Assembly: GCA_039566865.1 (NCBI GenBank)
Contig: CM076943.1
Coordinates: 35,224,663-35,288,662, forward strand
DNA: 64,000 nucleotides
Direction: 5' to 3'
Source: Aurelia coerulea
Lineage: Eukaryota > Cnidaria > Scyphozoa > Semaeostomeae > Ulmaridae
Shown here: positions 20,839 to 31,954 of the stretch, piece after piece
Layout of the letters: every line of letters begins with the position of its first letter
Numbering within the stretch: the stretch's first letter is position 1
The notes under the pieces: model-generated
Seen by the model: the letters and a program-made list of their open reading frames with translations, nothing else
Database searches by the model: none
What the model was told of the DNA's origin: nothing
Made by a program: the position numbers and the translations under genes

Positions 20839-21732
20839 CCGGGTGCGCCAAAATAAACTATGCACGTTTGGCAGGCCACGATAAATCGTACACAAGACCG
20901 ATTTTGAAGATTTATGACTTGATCTTTAGCAGAAGGCCTGAATTAGATTCTAGGATTCTTTGCAAATTTTTCTGTTTTCAGTTTTTAGAGCTACAAGCGA
21001 GTTTCTTAAAATTTTTGTTTTCGAAAACACTGAAAACGATCAAAAAACGTCGATCAAGCTTTCTAAAGAATCGTGATTGCATGGACAAAGAGAAAACTTT
21101 TTCGTGGTGATTTGGGATTTAGAAATCGACTAATTGTAAGCTGCTGTACGAGAGTTTGTACTACCTTGTCTTGTGAGAAATGTAATAATATTTTCAAGAA
21201 TATAAAGAAATTTCTTTTCTTTTTTAATGTCATTGAATGTATGTATGCTTTGCTGCAGGCTGTGTTCCTGTATCAAGGGGGTTAAAAGACAAGCGAGGAA
21301 GAGTCATGGGGCCAGCAAGCATGGAGTTTTGTTACATTTTTGATTTGTGACGGCTTTTGGGGCGGCACTTTATTGAAACTACTACAGAATTTCGCAACAA
21401 GCCAATCTTTGAAATAACACTCGTGCAGAAGTTTACAATGATCAATTTCCAAATCCCCAAATCACGCTGAAAACATTTTCTCTTTGTCCACTCATGATGA
21501 GTCTTTAGAAAATTTGATCAACGTTTTTTGATCGTTTTCAGTGTTTTCGAAAACGAAAATTTTAAGAAACTCGCCTGTAGCTCTAAAAATTTAAAGTGGA
21601 AAAATTTGCTAAAAATCTTAGAATCTAATTCAGGCTTTCTGCTAAAGACTAAGTGGTATATCTTCAAAATCGGTCCAGTGTACGATTTATCGTGGCCTGC
21701 CAAAAGTGCATAGTTTATTTTGGCGCACCCGG
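20839..21732. mobile_element. Near-palindromic MITE with CCGGGTGCGCC ends, 894 bp, TA duplication
   Basis: The left end CCGGGTGCGCCAAAATAAAC and right end GTTTATTTTGGCGCACCCGG are exact inverted copies, with TA on both sides (20837-20838, 21733-21734). The arms stay complementary for roughly 290 bp each (20839-21130 against 21440-21732), leaving a ~300-bp loop. The termini resemble the CCGGGTGTCCC MITEs but the core is unrelated. Confidence 0.92.
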
Positions 21733-21734
21733 TA

Positions 21735-22148
21735 TAAAGAGATATTTTTGAATGAAATGTCAAAATCCAAATCACATTTCAAATCCGACCTTTGTTCATG
21801 CTCCCAAACAACTGATTTATTTGGTGTCCGAAAACCACATCCATTCGATCGCAGCAATTTCCTTCAAATCTAGTCAACTGCGTCAATCGAATTGAGTGTT
21901 CGAAACTTATTGTTCTTTGCCAAATCTCGCAATCTGATTACTCTAGGAAGCTGAGAGTTTGGGCCTAAATAGGGTCAGGTTTTTAGGTTCGTAGTTGTTG
22001 TAGTTGATATTGTTGTTGTTGTTGTTGTGATAACTGGGACAATTTCGTACGGTGGCCCATATGGGTCACGGCAAATCAATTTCGTAACAATGATTAAAAT
22101 AACATTTTGCTCATAATTTGATTCAAAATCACCTACAAATTGTTTCAG
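21735..22148. other. No gene; (GTT)n microsatellite at 21990-22029
   Basis: Non-coding, with an imperfect GTT repeat. A TTGTTTCAG acceptor-like motif ends at 22148, just before the candidate exon. Confidence 0.5.
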
Positions 22149-22265
22149 AACTATAGCACAAACTCTATATTTGAAACCACACTCAACAACAGCTTTGGAA
22201 ATACTCAGAAAATGCCCCAGAAACTCAACAAAAAAAGTTTGTCAACTTCAAAGCAAATTCTTTTG

Positions 22266-22436
22266 AAACCCACAGCAAATGTTTCAAGAAGTCACGGCAA
22301 AAGTTTTAAACACCTACGGCAAGAGTTTCAAAACATCACAGCAAAAGTTTCAATAACCCACGGAAAAAATTTGAAAAACCCACGGCAAAAGTTTTTGAAA
22401 CTCACGGCAAAAGTTTCGAAAAGTCACGGCGGAAGT
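22266..22436 (+). repeat. Degenerate ~24-bp tandem repeat inside the candidate exon
   Basis: About seven units around CACGGCAAAAGTTTCAAAAA, each diverged by several bases, with the reading frame kept. Confidence 0.7.
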
Positions 22437-22471
22437 GAGGTTTCTGAATACCACGAGGCTCTCACTATTGC

Positions 22472-24169
22472 AAGATAAGGCTCAAATCCTTACTGGTTGC
22501 CAGAGCATGCGGAAATCATCCAATTTCATGCTTGTCAGCCAATGAGATCACCGCTTTCTTGCCCCTGGAGACAAAATTGGTCGTTTGAGGTAAATTTTCT
22601 AGTACCCTCACTAAAACTGAAATGGATGCCAAAATACTTCAGTTATTTGCAATTTTTTTCATTAAATCAGTTGTGGGGATGTCCGTCCAGAGTTGTTTAC
22701 ATGTTTAGGCACATAGCTTGTTTGGGGCCGGAGCTGCGTTCATTTTCCGGTCGAAGAATATTTACCTTCGTTGAAATATCTATAGAAATCGCTACAAATG
22801 AGATATACAGATAAGAATTTCAGCGATTATGCATACTGACCTGAGCAATAACCCGAACTCCTTCACTGCTATCATATCTCAAAACTGGAGGCAATTTCTA
22901 ATGATTTCTGGTAGAGATATCATTTGGGCCTAAGCTTTTCCTCGCTTAAAACTCATTCCATTGCACTTAAAAAGTTATGGTAAAATTTTTGAGCTAAATA
23001 ATGCACTTACCCATGACTCAGGCACCAGTTTGAATTCGTTTGCCTTTTTTACATTAGCAAATTTTTATAAGAAACGACCAGTTGTGGGCGAATTGCAAAA
23101 ACTTTCCTCGGTCCATATTTTTCTCTGCACAGTCTCTCCGCTTCAAACAACAAACAGTGAACTTTGACATTGTATCATAAAAGTCTTGCACTCATAACAT
23201 TCCTTCTGAACGATTCCATGTGCTTTAGCGAGACACTCGTGAATTGTATTCACACATTTCGTTATTTTCGTTCTTATTTCAATCAATGCAAAACATAAAA
23301 AGAACAAACAATTATCTTGGGTTCGCTACGAAAGATACCCAGTTTTGCTCTTTTGTTTGTTTGCATTGACTGATTGAATCAAATGCGTGAAAACAATTCA
23401 CGAGTGCCTCGCTAAAGCGCATGGAGTCTTTCTATAGGAATGTTTTGTGATGCAAGACTTTTATGATCCAATGTCAAAGTTCACTGTTCGTTGTTTGAAG
23501 CGGAGAGATTGTGCAGAGAAAAATATGGACCGAGGAAAGTTTTTGCAATTCGCCCACAACTGGTCGTTTCTTATAAGAATTTGCTAATGTAAAAAAGGCA
23601 AACGAAGTCAAACTGGTGCCTGAGTCATGGGTAAGTGCATTATTTAGCTCAAGAATTTTACCATAACTTTTTAAGTGCAATGGAATGAGTTTTAAGCGAG
23701 GAAAAGCTTAGGCCCAAATGATATCTCTGCCAGAAATCATTAGAAATTGCCTCCAGTTTTGAGATATGATAGCAGTGAAGGAGTTCGGGTTATTGCTCAG
23801 GTCAGTATGCATAATCGCGGAAATTCTTATCTGTATATCTCATTTGTAGCGATTTCTATAGATATTTCAACGAAGGTAGATATTCTTCGACCGGAAAATG
23901 AACGCAGCTCCGGCCCCAAACAAGCTATGTGCCAAAACATATAAACAACTCTGGCCGGACATCCCCACAACTGATTTATTAAAAGAAATTGCAAATAACT
24001 GAAGTATTCTAGCATCCATTTCAGTTGTAGTGAGGGTACCAGAAAATTTACCTCAAACAACCAATTTTGTCTCCAGGGGCTAGAAAGCGGTGATCTCATT
24101 GGCTGACAAGCATGAAATTGAATGATTTCCGCATGCTCTGGCAACCAGTAAGGATTTGAGCCTTATCTT
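22472..24169. mobile_element. Mutator-like foldback element, 1698 bp, 9-bp target duplication
   Basis: The ends are AAGATAAGGCTC and GAGCCTTATCTT. CACTATTGC flanks both sides exactly (22463-22471, 24170-24178). The arms are ~830 bp each and only slightly diverged, separated by a loop of some tens of bases near 23300-23345. The same predicted short peptides appear on opposite strands of the two arms for that reason and are not genes. A 9-bp duplication plus long inverted repeats is the mark of the Mutator (MULE) superfamily. No transposase is encoded. Confidence 0.9.
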
Positions 24170-24243
24170 CACTATTGCTGGCCTGGAGCTGAATGAAAAG
24201 ACCATTATGACGGACAAGCTGGTGTGAGTATGATTGTATAACA

Positions 24244-24857
24244 ATTTCGAAATCTAGTTGTATTTGTCAAGTTTTTGAATGAGCTGTTCTCTCCTTGAAC
24301 AACCAACAGTGAAAGCAGTATTTACATTCAGCAACCAAATCCAGAGTTTGGACAGTACAGTAAAATGTCTAAAAATGGTAGCATAGTTTAGGCCACTTTT
24401 AGGCCTACTATACTACTACTTCTACAATCACTTACAAAATTGTTGAGCCACCCTCAGACTTTCGGTTTTTTGCCTCTGCTTCTCCCCCCCCCCACCCCTC
24501 TCTTCCCCTAGTCAATGTTGAAAAACCACTCAAAAGTTGCTAAACCACGCCTGCCATCATGATCGAGTACTTTTTCCCAAACAACATTGATATAGGGGGA
24601 AAGGGGGGGGGCAAAAAGGTCATTCTTTCAGGGTGGCTTTGGCTCAACAATTTTGTAAGTGATTGTAGAAGTAGTAGTATAGGAGGCCTAAAAGTGGCCT
24701 TAACTATTATGCTGATTATGCTGCCATTTTTAGACAGCTTACTGTATTTTCCAAACTCTGGATTTGGTTGCTGAATGAAAATACTGCTTTCGCTGTAGGT
24801 TCATCAAGGAGAGAACAGCTCATTCAAAACTTGACAAAGACAACTAGATTTCGAAAT
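24244..24857. mobile_element. Foldback element with ~270-bp arms
   Basis: ATTTCGAAATCTAGTTG at the left is complementary to CAACTAGATTTCGAAAT at the right. Complementarity continues through AACAGCTCATTC-like, GCAACCAAATCCAGAG and CAATCACTTACAAAATTG blocks to a ~60-bp loop near 24516-24579. The arms are clearly more diverged than those of the neighbouring Mutator-like element. No target duplication is certain. Confidence 0.82.
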
Positions 24858-25053
24858 AGATGATTTGCGCTGCGTAGCAGCATTGCAAATATTAAAATGC
24901 CTTCACTCGAATGCTATCCGCGCACAACACGGTTGTGATGCGAGTGCATTTTGGCCAATGACAGTTGCTTATTTCTGTTAACACAATAGCGTGATGTTCG
25001 TTTTTAAACTTGAAGTTCAGTGTTTGCAGCAATGTTTGACCGAGCACATTGCC
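24858..25053. other. Short non-coding stretch
   Basis: Contains a weak inverted pair around CACTCGAATGC / GATGCGAGTGC. No gene. Confidence 0.4.
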
Positions 25054-25336
25054 GGGGGGGGGGGTACTTAACTTAAATTTGTACGGGGGTGTGCCCACAA
25101 AAAAATTTTTTACCCTGCTCCAGAATTTTCGCCCAAAATTATAACCTGTTCTAGAAAAAATTGGTGATAAGTATACTCAAAAACATTAAATTTGACCGAA
25201 AAACGACCCGATCTAGCAAAATATTCCCCTTGACATGTTTTGACAACCTGTTATAGAAAAATTGCCTCATTTTGGTACCCTGTGCTAGAAAAAATTGGTG
25301 AAAGCGATACCCTTAAAAACGGCACATCCCCGTCGG
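25054..25336. repeat. G-run element, copy 1
   Basis: Begins with an 11-G run, then GTACTTAAC. Internal units of the type TACCCTGTGCTAGAAAAAAT recur several times at 40-60 bp spacing, and it ends near GGCACATCCCCGTCGG. It has the same architecture as 26431-26799 and 59829-60357. The C-run end seen in copies 2 and 3 is not visible here, so the right border is uncertain. Confidence 0.55.
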
Positions 25337-25589
25337 ACAAATATCAAATTCCGGGCAACTGCACTACTGCCCAATTTTCTAGCAATTATTTGTTGTTTGG
25401 CCTATTTCGCTAAATCATACAAATTTGCCCTAAAAGACTATTTGTCGCGTTTTTCATCAGTTTCGGAACCGCGCAGACAAACCCCTGTGATAGAAGATGT
25501 TTATCGTGGCTATATTATGTTAGTCATTCTGGACATTGTAACCTTGAGGGGTTTGTCCTTTTATTTCATTATAATCTAAGGAACCATTA
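25337..25589. other. No gene recognised
   Basis: Short AT-rich spacer before the satellite. A 94-residue frame here has no recognisable features. Confidence 0.35.
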
Positions 25590-27364
25590 AGTAGCAGTAT
25601 CTGTATCAGTTGTTAAGATATTCAATGCGAATATATACACGAGATACACAAGAGATACTCTAATTAATTAGCATGCCTTTGTTAGATAGCTTTAGTAACA
25701 GTTTTAGCATCATAATTTGTTGCAAAGATTTGTATGCACTTATACATCGGGAATTTTCTAAGACTCTTTAACATACAGAGGCATAGTAACAGTTCTAACA
25801 GAGCAATTATATTCTTTTGAAAATGTATGAAAGATATACAATCAAGTATTTTTAGTAATGATGCTACTTGTCAGTAGTGGTACAAAAAGTATTCAATCTG
25901 AAAATCAACAAAAAACACATGAATCTCAAATCTATAGTAATTATGCTCTGGTAGCAGTAATTTTATAAGTAACAGTATCTGTATCAGTTGTTAAGATATT
26001 CAATGCGAATATAAACACAAGATACGCTAGAGATACTCTAATTAATTACCTTGCCTCTGTTAGATAGCTTTGGTAACAGCTTTAGCATCATAATTAGTTG
26101 CAAAGATTTGTATGCAGTTATTCACCAGGAATTTTCTAAGACTCTTTAACATACAGAGGCATCAGTAACAGTTCCAACAGAGCAAATTATATTCTATTTG
26201 AAAATGTATGAAGATATACAATCGAGTATTTTTAGTAATGGTGTTACTTGTCAGTAGTGGTACAGTACAGAAAATATTCAATATGAAATCAATAAAAGGA
26301 CAGGGATATAAAGACACATGAATCTCAAATCTATTGTAATTACTACGTTCTGGTAACAGTAACTCTATAAGTAACAGTATCTGTATCAGTTGTTAAGATA
26401 TTCAATGCGGATATAAACACGAGATACGCTCCCGGGGGGTCACTACCATGTGTACCAGTACGGGATGTGCCATTTTTTGGGGTACCTTTTATCAGGCTGA
26501 AAATAAATTTTAAGGTATCATTTTTGGTAAATTATAACATATTCATCACAAGTGAATATGAATTTTAGGGTGTCACTTTGGAAGAAAAACGCTTCAGGGT
26601 ATTGAATTTGATTTAATTTCAGATACTTAGTTAGAATTCTGAATTTTGGTCACAATTTTAGGGTATCTATTTTGATTGGCCCGTAAATTTTGGGGTATGG
26701 TTTTTGAAAAATTCATAAATTTTAGGGTATGATTTTACAATTCAAAATGGCACACCCCCGTCATCCGCCTATTGAAGTGACCCCCCCCCCCCCCCCGGGG
26801 ATACGCTAGAGATACTCTAAGTGATTACACTGCCTCTGTTAGATAGCATGGGTAATAGTTTTAGCATTATAATTAGGTGCAAAGATTTTCGTGCACTTAT
26901 ACGCCGGGCATGTTCTAAGATTCTTTAATATACAGAGGTAATAGTAACAGTATCAACAGAGCAAACATTGTATTTGAAAATGTATGAAAGATATGTAATC
27001 AAGTATTTTCAATACACTATGGTATTACTTTATCACTAGCAGTAGACAAAATATTCTATCTGAAAATCAATAAAAAGACACAGATATAGAAAGTCACATG
27101 CATGTCAAATCTATATTAATTATGCTCTGGTAGCAGTCACTATATAACAGTATCTGTATCATTTGTTGAGATATTCAATGCAAATATATACACGAGATAC
27201 ACTAGATATACTCTTAAGTAATTAGCATGCCTCCTGTTAATTGGTATTGGTAACAATTTTGAGCATCATTATTAGTTGCACAGTTTTCAATGCATTTATA
27301 CTCAAGTAATGCTCTAAGATTCTTTAATATATAGAGGCTATCGTAACTCTATCAACAGAGCAAC
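25590..27364 (+). repeat. Satellite-like tandem repeat, ~380-400-bp unit
   Basis: CAGTATCTGTATCAGTTGTT starts units at about 25593, 25970, 26372 and (variant) 27146. Each unit also has TGTTAGATAGC, ATACAGAGGCAT, CAACAGAGCAA and TTCAATCTGAAA in the same order. The third unit carries an inserted G-run element. The units are clearly diverged, so this is an old array. Confidence 0.85.
26431..26799. mobile_element. G-run element, copy 2, 369 bp, 8-bp target duplication
   Basis: The ends CCCGGGGGGTCACT and AGTGACCCC...CCGGG are inverted. GATACGCT is present on both sides (26423-26430, 26800-26807), and the neighbouring satellite units show the uninterrupted GATACGCTAGAG site. Inside are many AGGGTAT-type short repeats. 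An 8-bp duplication fits hAT- or P-like mobilisation; no transposase. Confidence 0.88.
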
Positions 27365-27366
27365 TA

Positions 27367-28160
27367 CCGGGTGTCTCAAAAAAAAGTACCCCCTTTTTAC
27401 TCAACAAGGCAACAAAACGATAATACTTCGGGACTTTTTGAATTCATGGCTACATTTGTTGGTCTTCAACTTAAATGCACATACCTTGCATTTGGAAATC
27501 GACCACCAAACATCGGAGATATGAGTTCACAAGGTCGAAATTTGGAGTGCACCTGAAACCAGAGGTTTTGAGAAATGGCCTTGCCACAACTTGACAACAA
27601 AACAGGCATTTTGCAAACGAATTTTCGACTTTGACCTTTACTTTCTATTTTTGAAAAGATTTATACATTGAAGTACTTCAATTGTTCTTGAAGTGACTTT
27701 TCTTTTGAGGAAACGATCCTTGCATTGCATTCGATCCCAAGTGTTTTATATTAAAGAAAGGGAAAAGGAGCACATTGCACGCTTATTTTGGAGATGTGGC
27801 ACGACTTTGTCACTCTTACCACATTTTTACTACATTTGTTTAGTCAGCGCCATTTCCATGCATCTTTTGTTCTTTTCAAAAGCAAAACACGGAAACTTAA
27901 AGTCTACAGGTACTTTGGAAAATGTCCACGATACAAATCATGACTAGGCCCTTTTTCAAAACCTCTGGTTTTGGGTGCACTGTAAATTTTGACTTTGCGA
28001 ACCTGTATCTCCGGTGCTTGGTGGACGATTTCTAAATGCAAGGTACGTGCATCTAAGTTGAACATTGATAAATTTAGCTGTGAAGTCAGGAAGCAATGAT
28101 ATCTTATTGCTTGGTTTCTAATTCCAGTCAAAAGGGAGTACTTTTTTCTGAGACACCCGA
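27367..28160. mobile_element. MITE with CCGGGTGTCTC ends, 794 bp, TA duplication
   Basis: The left end CCGGGTGTCTCAAAAAAAAG and right end CTGAGACACCCGA are inverted, with TA on each side (27365-27366, 28161-28162). Arms of about 230 bp share diverged blocks such as CCTCTGGTTTT and GCATTTAGAAATCG-like sequence. It is inserted in a satellite unit between GAGCAAC and TTCTATTTGAAAA. Confidence 0.9.
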
Positions 28161-28162
28161 TA

Positions 28163-28365
28163 TTCTATTTGAAAATTGATGAAATATATACTCTCAAGTA
28201 TTTTTAGTATACTATGGTTTGTCAATAGAAAAAATATTCAATCTGAAAGTCAATATAAAGACCCTCAATGCAATTCATCTAGTATCATTTATCAGAATCA
28301 GTAAGGAGATATTCAATCTGAAAATATATGAAAGATATGCAATAAAGTGCACTTTTTTAGCATAC
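28163..28365 (+). repeat. Satellite unit remainder between two MITEs
   Basis: Contains ATTCAATCTGAAA and AAAGATATGCAAT blocks typical of the ~400-bp satellite unit. Confidence 0.7.
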
Positions 28366-28367
28366 TA

Positions 28368-28909
28368 CCGGGTGTCCCAAAAAAGTACTCCTGTTTAAAA
28401 ATTAACCAAAAACTGATTATCAAACCTTTGGTAAAATTTTCTTTTTGAATTGCTTTGTCAAAGACCCAAAAATATTCACAGATGATAAAATGTTTGCTTT
28501 TGATACAGGAAGGTAGAAAATTTACGCTTTGAAAAACCTTATTTTGAGCAATAGTTTTTGTGCAAAATACTCAATCTTTCCTAAGAGTCAAAATTTTCAA
28601 ATATTTTATCATCATTGAAGTCTCCAATGATAGTGCGCATTTATTTTTGTCATTTATGACCAAACTAGAAGTTTTACACGCACAAAGAAATTGATTTGGC
28701 AATCATCAGTGCTTTTTTACAGTATGATTCAAAACCAGGTAGCCCTAAAAGAGTTAAATTTGCTCATTTTAAAACCACTTACAAGATTAGCTATGTTTTC
28801 GAAAATAATTTGGTCCTTGATCTACGTGACAAAAAAAAATTTGAAGATCGTTCGTGTAATCAAATTTTGGTGATTTTTCAAACGGGAGTACTTTTTTTGG
28901 GACACCCGG
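28368..28909. mobile_element. MITE with CCGGGTGTCCC ends, 542 bp, TA duplication
   Basis: CCGGGTGTCCCAAAAAAGTA and its inverted copy TACTTTTTTTGGGACACCCGG bound the element; TA lies on both sides (28366-28367, 28910-28911). Its inner sequence matches the copy at 10002-10920 minus that copy's nested MITE. Confidence 0.92.
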
Positions 28910-28911
28910 TA

Positions 28912-29400
28912 TATAAGTTACATTCTCATAACTAGAAAATATTCTTTTCAAAACCAATCAAAGTCTCAAAAATGCAGTTTAATACTATTATCAGTATGAT
29001 TAAAGGTAAAGATTCAATGTGAAATATACAAAGATATACAATAAAATCAAATGTTTTTGGTGTATGACTACTTGGTGCTCATTATCAGTAGTAGCAAAGA
29101 AAATACTCAATCTGAGAAACAATGTGAAAGACTTATCATAAAATTCAGTATCGTTATCAGAATCAGCAAGTAAGGGTTCAATCTTAGATGTATAAAGATA
29201 TTCAATCAAATATGTTTAGTATGCTATAAGTAGAGAAATATTCATCTACATTCAATTAAAAGACACATACTCAGATACAAAGACTCAGTATTATTGTCAG
29301 ATTCAGAGTAGAGGGTATTCAATCTGAAAGATATACTATCAAGTTTTCAGTATACTGTGGTCAAATTTTCAGAGATAGAGAAAATATTCATTTCTAAAAT
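28912..29400 (+). repeat. Degenerate satellite continuation
   Basis: Irregular recurrences of ATTCAATCTGA, AAAGATATACAAT and TTATCAG at shorter spacing. This reads as the decayed edge of the same satellite. Confidence 0.55.
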
Positions 29401-29419
29401 TATTTAAGTCCTCAAAGTG

Positions 29420-29720
29420 CTATTTAGTGTATAATTTTTGGGTAAGGTAAATTTTCAATCCACAAGTTAAAGTAGTAATTGGTAAAATTATATCTGTAAC
29501 ATATATTTTGTTTTTAATAACTTTGCTTTGGCAAAATTTTAGTAAGCATATTAAGTATTCAGGGTCAGTCAATATGGTAGTTGGTGTTAAGTTTTTAATT
29601 TCTGGAATCATTTCTAGAAACAGTAAATGGGTGACAGTTTGAGTTAGTCTGATTAGTAACAATAGCGCATGTCAAAACGTCAGTTCTTTTTCTGTACAGA
29701 TATTGCAAACATAGGTTTCG
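29420..29720 (-). pseudogene. Possible LINE C-terminal remnant
   Basis: The minus-strand frame starts with CNICTEKELT and runs through THLLFLEMIPEIKN and DPEYLICLLKFCQSK. This resembles the CxxC...H zinc-knuckle and following helix that close many LINE ORF2 proteins. It is short, lacks a partner RT nearby and has a stop, so this is tentative. Confidence 0.3.
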
Positions 29721-30816
29721 AAAATACATACATAACAAGAGATACAGTAATTGTACTATTTTGTATCAAACAGACGGTATCTCAGTAACATTAACTTAAC
29801 TTTGGTTTTATCAGTGACAGTATCTGTTTGTGCAGACGTACAATCTATAGAAATATATTCAGGGTGCAAATTGACCATTTTGATCACTGAATGGTCTAAT
29901 TACTGCAGCTGTTTTATATAATAGATATTGGCAGCAGTAGTATCATTCATTTAAATTGCTACTAGTATTGTGTTTTGCTTTCATTTCTAACAATCAGTTC
30001 ACTGTTGTGCAAGTAGAATTTACAAGAAATGCAAACACACCGAACAGAATTATAAATGTGAACACCAAAAGAATACTCAATACAAATATCATGATCAATC
30101 TAAAGGTTCAATGGACAATCATGCAGAGGTGCATTGCTAAGTGCCTATTTTAGGAAAGGCCTTTTGAGCAACGTTGATGCTTCTTTATATTAACGATGTG
30201 ATATTAATACATGTTTGTGCATAAAATTTGTTTACTCAGAAGCATTTGCCATAGAGCAACAATTGAGATTCACCCTGTTTGGCAATGTTTTTCCTTTCCC
30301 CGTTCGTATGTTTAATTTTCTAGTATCATCTGTTGACTCAGCAAATTCTACAGAAAATCATGTGTTGTTTTTCAATCAGCCGAATAAACAATGATTTCTT
30401 TCCTCTTTGGTAATGGCCAATGGCCCCTTCTCTGATATAATCATTATCTATTTGAATAGGCAGTTTTGTAAGAGTTATACATCGCTCATTCGCACGGGAT
30501 CTCCTGAGATTATAAATCGTTTGTCCCTCCAAAAATTTGTTTTTTGCACCCTCATTATAACGTAAACCCTTTGGTCTTGTCTTGCACTGCTTTGGTTCTC
30601 TTCTTTCAATTTTGCTTAATTTTTAGTTAGTTCCTATCCTCTCTTTCTGAAACTATTCTCTTTTTATTTAAGTTCTACTTTCCAATCCAGTCACTCGGGG
30701 GTTCAACTTAAAACCTTCATCCGGTCCGTGGGACTGGGTTCCGCGTGACTGGGTAAGAAGGGTTCCCCTCCTTGCCTCTTTCTTGTAATTTTTCATCCCA
30801 TTTTTTCTCTTTCAAT
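29721..30816. other. No gene recognised; contains a hairpin at 30687-30752
   Basis: Mostly AT-rich sequence. CCAGTCAC (30687) pairs with GTGACTGG (30752 end) around ~45 nt, in pyrimidine-rich flanks. The flank ends in AATGATAATAATAA at 30817, so 30540-30830 may be the 3' UTR of a plus-strand retroelement. Confidence 0.4.
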
Positions 30817-31456
30817 AATGATAATAATAAATGATTTATTTACAGTTGGCAAGTAACAGAAAAATGATAGCTAACTACAGCTAATTAAAGCCAACTATTT
30901 ACCTATTTACATGATAACTTCTACAAATACAAAATGTTAAAAATAAACTATAAATACCCCAAATCTGCGATGTATATTTTACAAAGTCGACAGTTGCAGT
31001 CGAGTCCTTTTCAGCTCCTTAATTTTTGTTTGAATACTGCAAGATTTTCTGATTTTTTCAAACTTTCTGGCAATGCATGTCAAAGCAGTGAGCCTAGAAA
31101 TGATACAGATTCGATTCCGTATGTTGTTGTTCTGGCTTTTGGCAACTGCAGAGTATTCCCACTTCGTAGATTATAGTTTTCCGTTCTTTCAACAAAGATA
31201 TCTTTCATGAAGCTTGGATTCAGGTTTTCCTTAGTTTTAAAAATTTCGACCAACAACAACTGCAGATTTTTCTGATGAACAGACACAGAATTATTCCTTT
31301 CTAAAAGGGATTCAAAACAAGAGTGACTATCTTTGTATGCGATCCGCTCGTTCATGGATCTTATTTACTTTATTATTGATATGTCTGTCATGAAACATCC
31401 AAATCAGGGGACAGTAGCTGAACTGTGACATGACAAACGTATTCATCATCAGAAAC

Positions 31457-31954
31457 TTATTCACCAAGAAGTTTTTCTTCAATGCTCTCTCTTATCAGAG
31501 AATTGCCAACTGTCACAGAGACATCATTTGTTTTGTCACCAAATACTAGCAAGTGGCAATTGTCATCATTTAGCTTCATGTAGTTTTCATGGAACCATCC
31601 AGAGAGTTTTAAAGCATCCTGTTCTAACCGATTCTGAATGTTTTCAAGATGATTATCGCATACATAGATAGTCGTATCATCGGCATAATTACAAATAGCT
31701 GTGTCCTTTAGTAGATGAAACAGGTCATTAATATAAATATTAAAGAGGAGGGTTCCTAAAACAGAGCCTTGAGGGACACCTAGTTTTGTCTCTTGCCATT
31801 CACTAAATGCTCCATTCACTTTTACCCTTTGTTTTCTACCAGTGAGATAGCTGTGGATAAAACGCAGCGCATTTTTGCTGAAGCCACATGCGTCAAGTTT
31901 TGCTAACAGGAGTTCATGGTCAAGGCAATCAAACGCTTTTGAGAGATCCGTCAA
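31457..31954 (-). pseudogene. LINE-G RT palm with YADDT
   Basis: 166 residues containing motif A (LSKAFDCLDHE), motif B (GVPQGSVLG) and motif C (YADDTTIY). The thumb begins at NYMKLNDDNCHLLVFG. The catalytic residues are intact but the frame stops at 31457. Confidence 0.8.

Larger units (their letters stand above)
22149..24223 (+). pseudogene. Candidate host exon split by a Mutator-like foldback
   Basis: A plus-strand frame is open from the TTTCAG acceptor at 22148 to the foldback at 22472. It resumes in the same frame after the duplicated 9-bp site at 24179, reads GLELNEKTIMTDKLV and reaches a strong GT/GTGAGT donor at 24224. The first part is basic and repetitive (SHGKSF, THGKNL, SKSHGG, about 8 residues apart) because of a degenerate tandem repeat. 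The last part, GSEVSEYHEALTIA, is not repetitive. I do not recognise the protein. An open frame through a repeat can be chance, so confidence is modest. Confidence 0.4.

Noticed and set aside
22497..24144. Paired similar proteins (105 and 68 residues) on opposite strands, seemingly a small gene family
   Set aside because: They are the two arms of one foldback element read in opposite directions.
30687..30760. tRNA-like sequence (GGGTTCAA and GGGTTCC boxes)
   Set aside because: No cloverleaf with a 7-bp acceptor stem or anticodon arm can be drawn; the simple hairpin explains the symmetry.
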